64,000 nt of DNA from Mycobacterium sp. SM1 (lineage in GTDB: Bacteria; Actinomycetota; Actinomycetes; Mycobacteriales; Mycobacteriaceae), in the NCBI RefSeq assembly GCF_018361265.1, contig NZ_JAFLNH010000006.1, positions 62,001 through 126,000 of the forward strand, given 5' to 3'. The position numbers and the translations under genes are program-made. The notes under the pieces are model-generated. The model was not told the origin of the DNA, did not search any database, and saw only the letters and a program-made list of their open reading frames with translations. This document shows positions 62,907 through 64,000 of the stretch, in pieces. Numbering within the stretch: position 1 is the first letter of the stretch; the number at the start of each line of letters is the position of its first letter.

Positions 62907-64000
62907 ATGCGGAACGCTCGAATCACCCACGTCGTCCGTCAAGTAGGGGCGTTGGCGGTCGCGGCGGTGACCGCTGCCGCGACCGTCAACGGATACCGGC
63001 CGCTGGCGCGTTCTGGATACCTCTCGCTGTGGGCGTGGGTGTTCGGTCTGGTTGTGACGGAGTTGCCATTGCAGACGCTGGCGAGCCAGCTCGGTGGGCT
63101 GGTGCTGACGGCCCGGCGTCTGACGCGACCGGTGCGGTGGGTCGTATGGTTGGTGGCGGGCCTCTCGGCGGTCGGGTTGGCGAACTTCAGTCGCGCGGGC
63201 CACCGGGCGAACGCCGTGCTGACCGCCGCGCTGGACGCCGGCTTGGGAGCCGAGCGCCGCACCGGGTCGGCGGGCCTGTGGCGTCGGCCCGTGGGCGGCG
63301 GCACCGCCAAGACACCGGGGGTGCTTCGCATGATGCGGATCTATCGGGAGTATGCGCACGACGCCGACATCAGCTACGGTCCATACGGCCGCGCGAACCA
63401 CCTGGACATCTGGCGGCGTCCCGATCTGGATCGGACCGGGAAGGCGCCGGTGTTGTTCCAAATCCCTGGTGGTGCCTGGACGATGGGGAACAAACGCGGC
63501 CAGGCCCATCCCTTGATGAGTCACCTGGCAGAACTCGGCTGGATTTGTGTGGCGATCAACTACCGCCACAGTCCGCGCAATACCTGGCCGGACCACATCG
63601 TTGATGTCAAGCGCGCGCTCGCGTGGGTCAAGGCGCATATTGGCGACTATGGCGGCGACCCTGATTTCATCGCCATCACCGGTGGCTCTGCCGGGGGCCA
63701 TTTGGCGTCGCTGGCGGCACTGACAGCCAACGATCCCCGGTTTCAGCCGGGGTTCGAAGACGTCGACACCCGCGTTCAAGCCGCCGTGCCGTTCTACGGC
63801 GTCTATGACTTCGCTGGCGTGCAGGATGCGATGCATCCGATGCTGTTGCCGCTGCTGGAGCGAATGGTCGTCAAACAATCCCGCTTGACGAATCCGGAGC
63901 CGTACCTGGCGGCGTCACCCGTGACTCACGTTTCCCGCGATGCTCCTCCGTTTTTCGTGCTGCACGGTCGCAACGACTCGCTGGTCCCGGTCGAGCAAGC
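62907..64000 (+). CDS. lipase/esterase, LipC/LipQ-like, cut by window end
   Basis: The first 364 residues of an alpha/beta-hydrolase. The N-terminal 100 residues contain two hydrophobic segments (GALAVAAVTAAATV and YLSLWAWVFGLVVTELPLQT) that probably anchor it to the membrane. The hydrolase part has the oxyanion-hole motif IPGGAWTMG in place of HGGG, the nucleophile elbow GGSAGGHLASLAAL (Ser) and HGRNDSLVP with the catalytic Asp. It resembles mycobacterial LipC/LipQ. The end, with the catalytic His, lies beyond the window. It begins 75 bases after the Cys/His-rich gene. Confidence 0.85.
   Translation, partial: MRNARITHVVRQVGALAVAAVTAAATVNGYRPLARSGYLSLWAWVFGLVVTELPLQTLASQLGGLVLTARRLTRPVRWVVWLVAGLSAVGLANFSRAGHRANAVLTAALDAGLGAERRTGSAGLWRRPVGGGTAKTPGVLRMMRIYREYAHDADISYGPYGRANHLDIWRRPDLDRTGKAPVLFQIPGGAWTMGNKRGQAHPLMSHLAELGWICVAINYRHSPRNTWPDHIVDVKRALAWVKAHIGDYGGDPDFIAITGGSAGGHLASLAALTANDPRFQPGFEDVDTRVQAAVPFYGVYDFAGVQDAMHPMLLPLLERMVVKQSRLTNPEPYLAASPVTHVSRDAPPFFVLHGRNDSLVPVEQ

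Overview
The window looks like the chromosome of a slow-growing Mycobacterium. It is GC-rich and carries a PE/PPE gene pair of the PPE-SVP type, mycobacterial gene families (PhoY-type PhoU, Hrp1, Rv2623-type Usp, Rv1738-type protein, Rv0574c-type CapA) and mycobacterial insertion sequences. The mixture of dormancy genes would suit the M. kansasii side of the genus, but the species is an inference.

The dominant theme is an enlarged hypoxia/dormancy (DosR/DevR) regulon. I find 20-base DosR-like boxes (core GGGACTT..GGCCC and variants), often two boxes 21-23 bases apart, in front of a large share of the genes. These boxes were found by eye, not by a scored matrix.

Layout. 1-2.9 kb: a broken IS3 transposase and an intact IS1380 element inserted at the stop codon of polX. 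2.9-10.4 kb: PolX, an ACP-FAAL-PlsC fusion with a possible leader peptide, a small ORF, an alpha/alpha-toroid protein and RtcA. 10.5-12.2 kb: a decayed IS607-type TnpB with an internal inversion. 12.2-24 kb: an alpha/beta hydrolase, a CBS protein, a PRPP-synthetase paralogue, a HAD-HerA-type ATPase fusion, a patatin lacking its serine, a 41-residue protein, an MFS-Lnt fusion lacking the Lnt cysteine, an Rv1738-like protein, a PPOX-fold protein and a CBS-linked M50 protease. 24.5-30.3 kb: a histidine-utilisation operon (hutU-hutF-hutI-hutH) without hutG. 30.4-34.6 kb: an accessory patch with a TnpB remnant, a MazEF-type toxin-antitoxin pair, an IS607 element with a candidate omega RNA, and an AbiEi remnant. 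34.9-39.5 kb: a GT4 glycosyltransferase, a glycogen debranching enzyme and an Hsp20 operon. 39.7-41.5 kb: PE/PPE. 41.8-49.6 kb: a membrane protein, a MITE-like repeat, RNase Z, PhoU, CapA, Hrp1, a Cys-rich protein, IS256 and Usp. 49.8-55.6 kb: a deazaflavin-dependent oxidoreductase, divergent from a five-gene operon of AMP ligase, 2-oxoacid dehydrogenase E1alpha/E1beta, E2 and ACP. 55.7-64 kb: a beta-propeller, an FHA protein, a serine hydrolase, a truncated-type pyruvate kinase, a small helical protein, an Rv2623-like Usp, a Cys/His-rich small protein and the start of a lipase.

Together the likely DosR-driven genes cover chaperoning (Hsp20), ribosome and stress control (Rv1738-like, Usp, Hrp1), glycogen mobilisation, lower glycolysis, acyl activation and transfer to ACPs, RNA repair (RtcA), and membrane proteolysis and lipid handling. 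The most novel-looking items are the E1/E2/ACP/AMP-ligase operon, the ACP-FAAL-PlsC fusion, and two probable pseudoenzymes (the MFS-Lnt fusion and the patatin) that have each lost the nucleophile.
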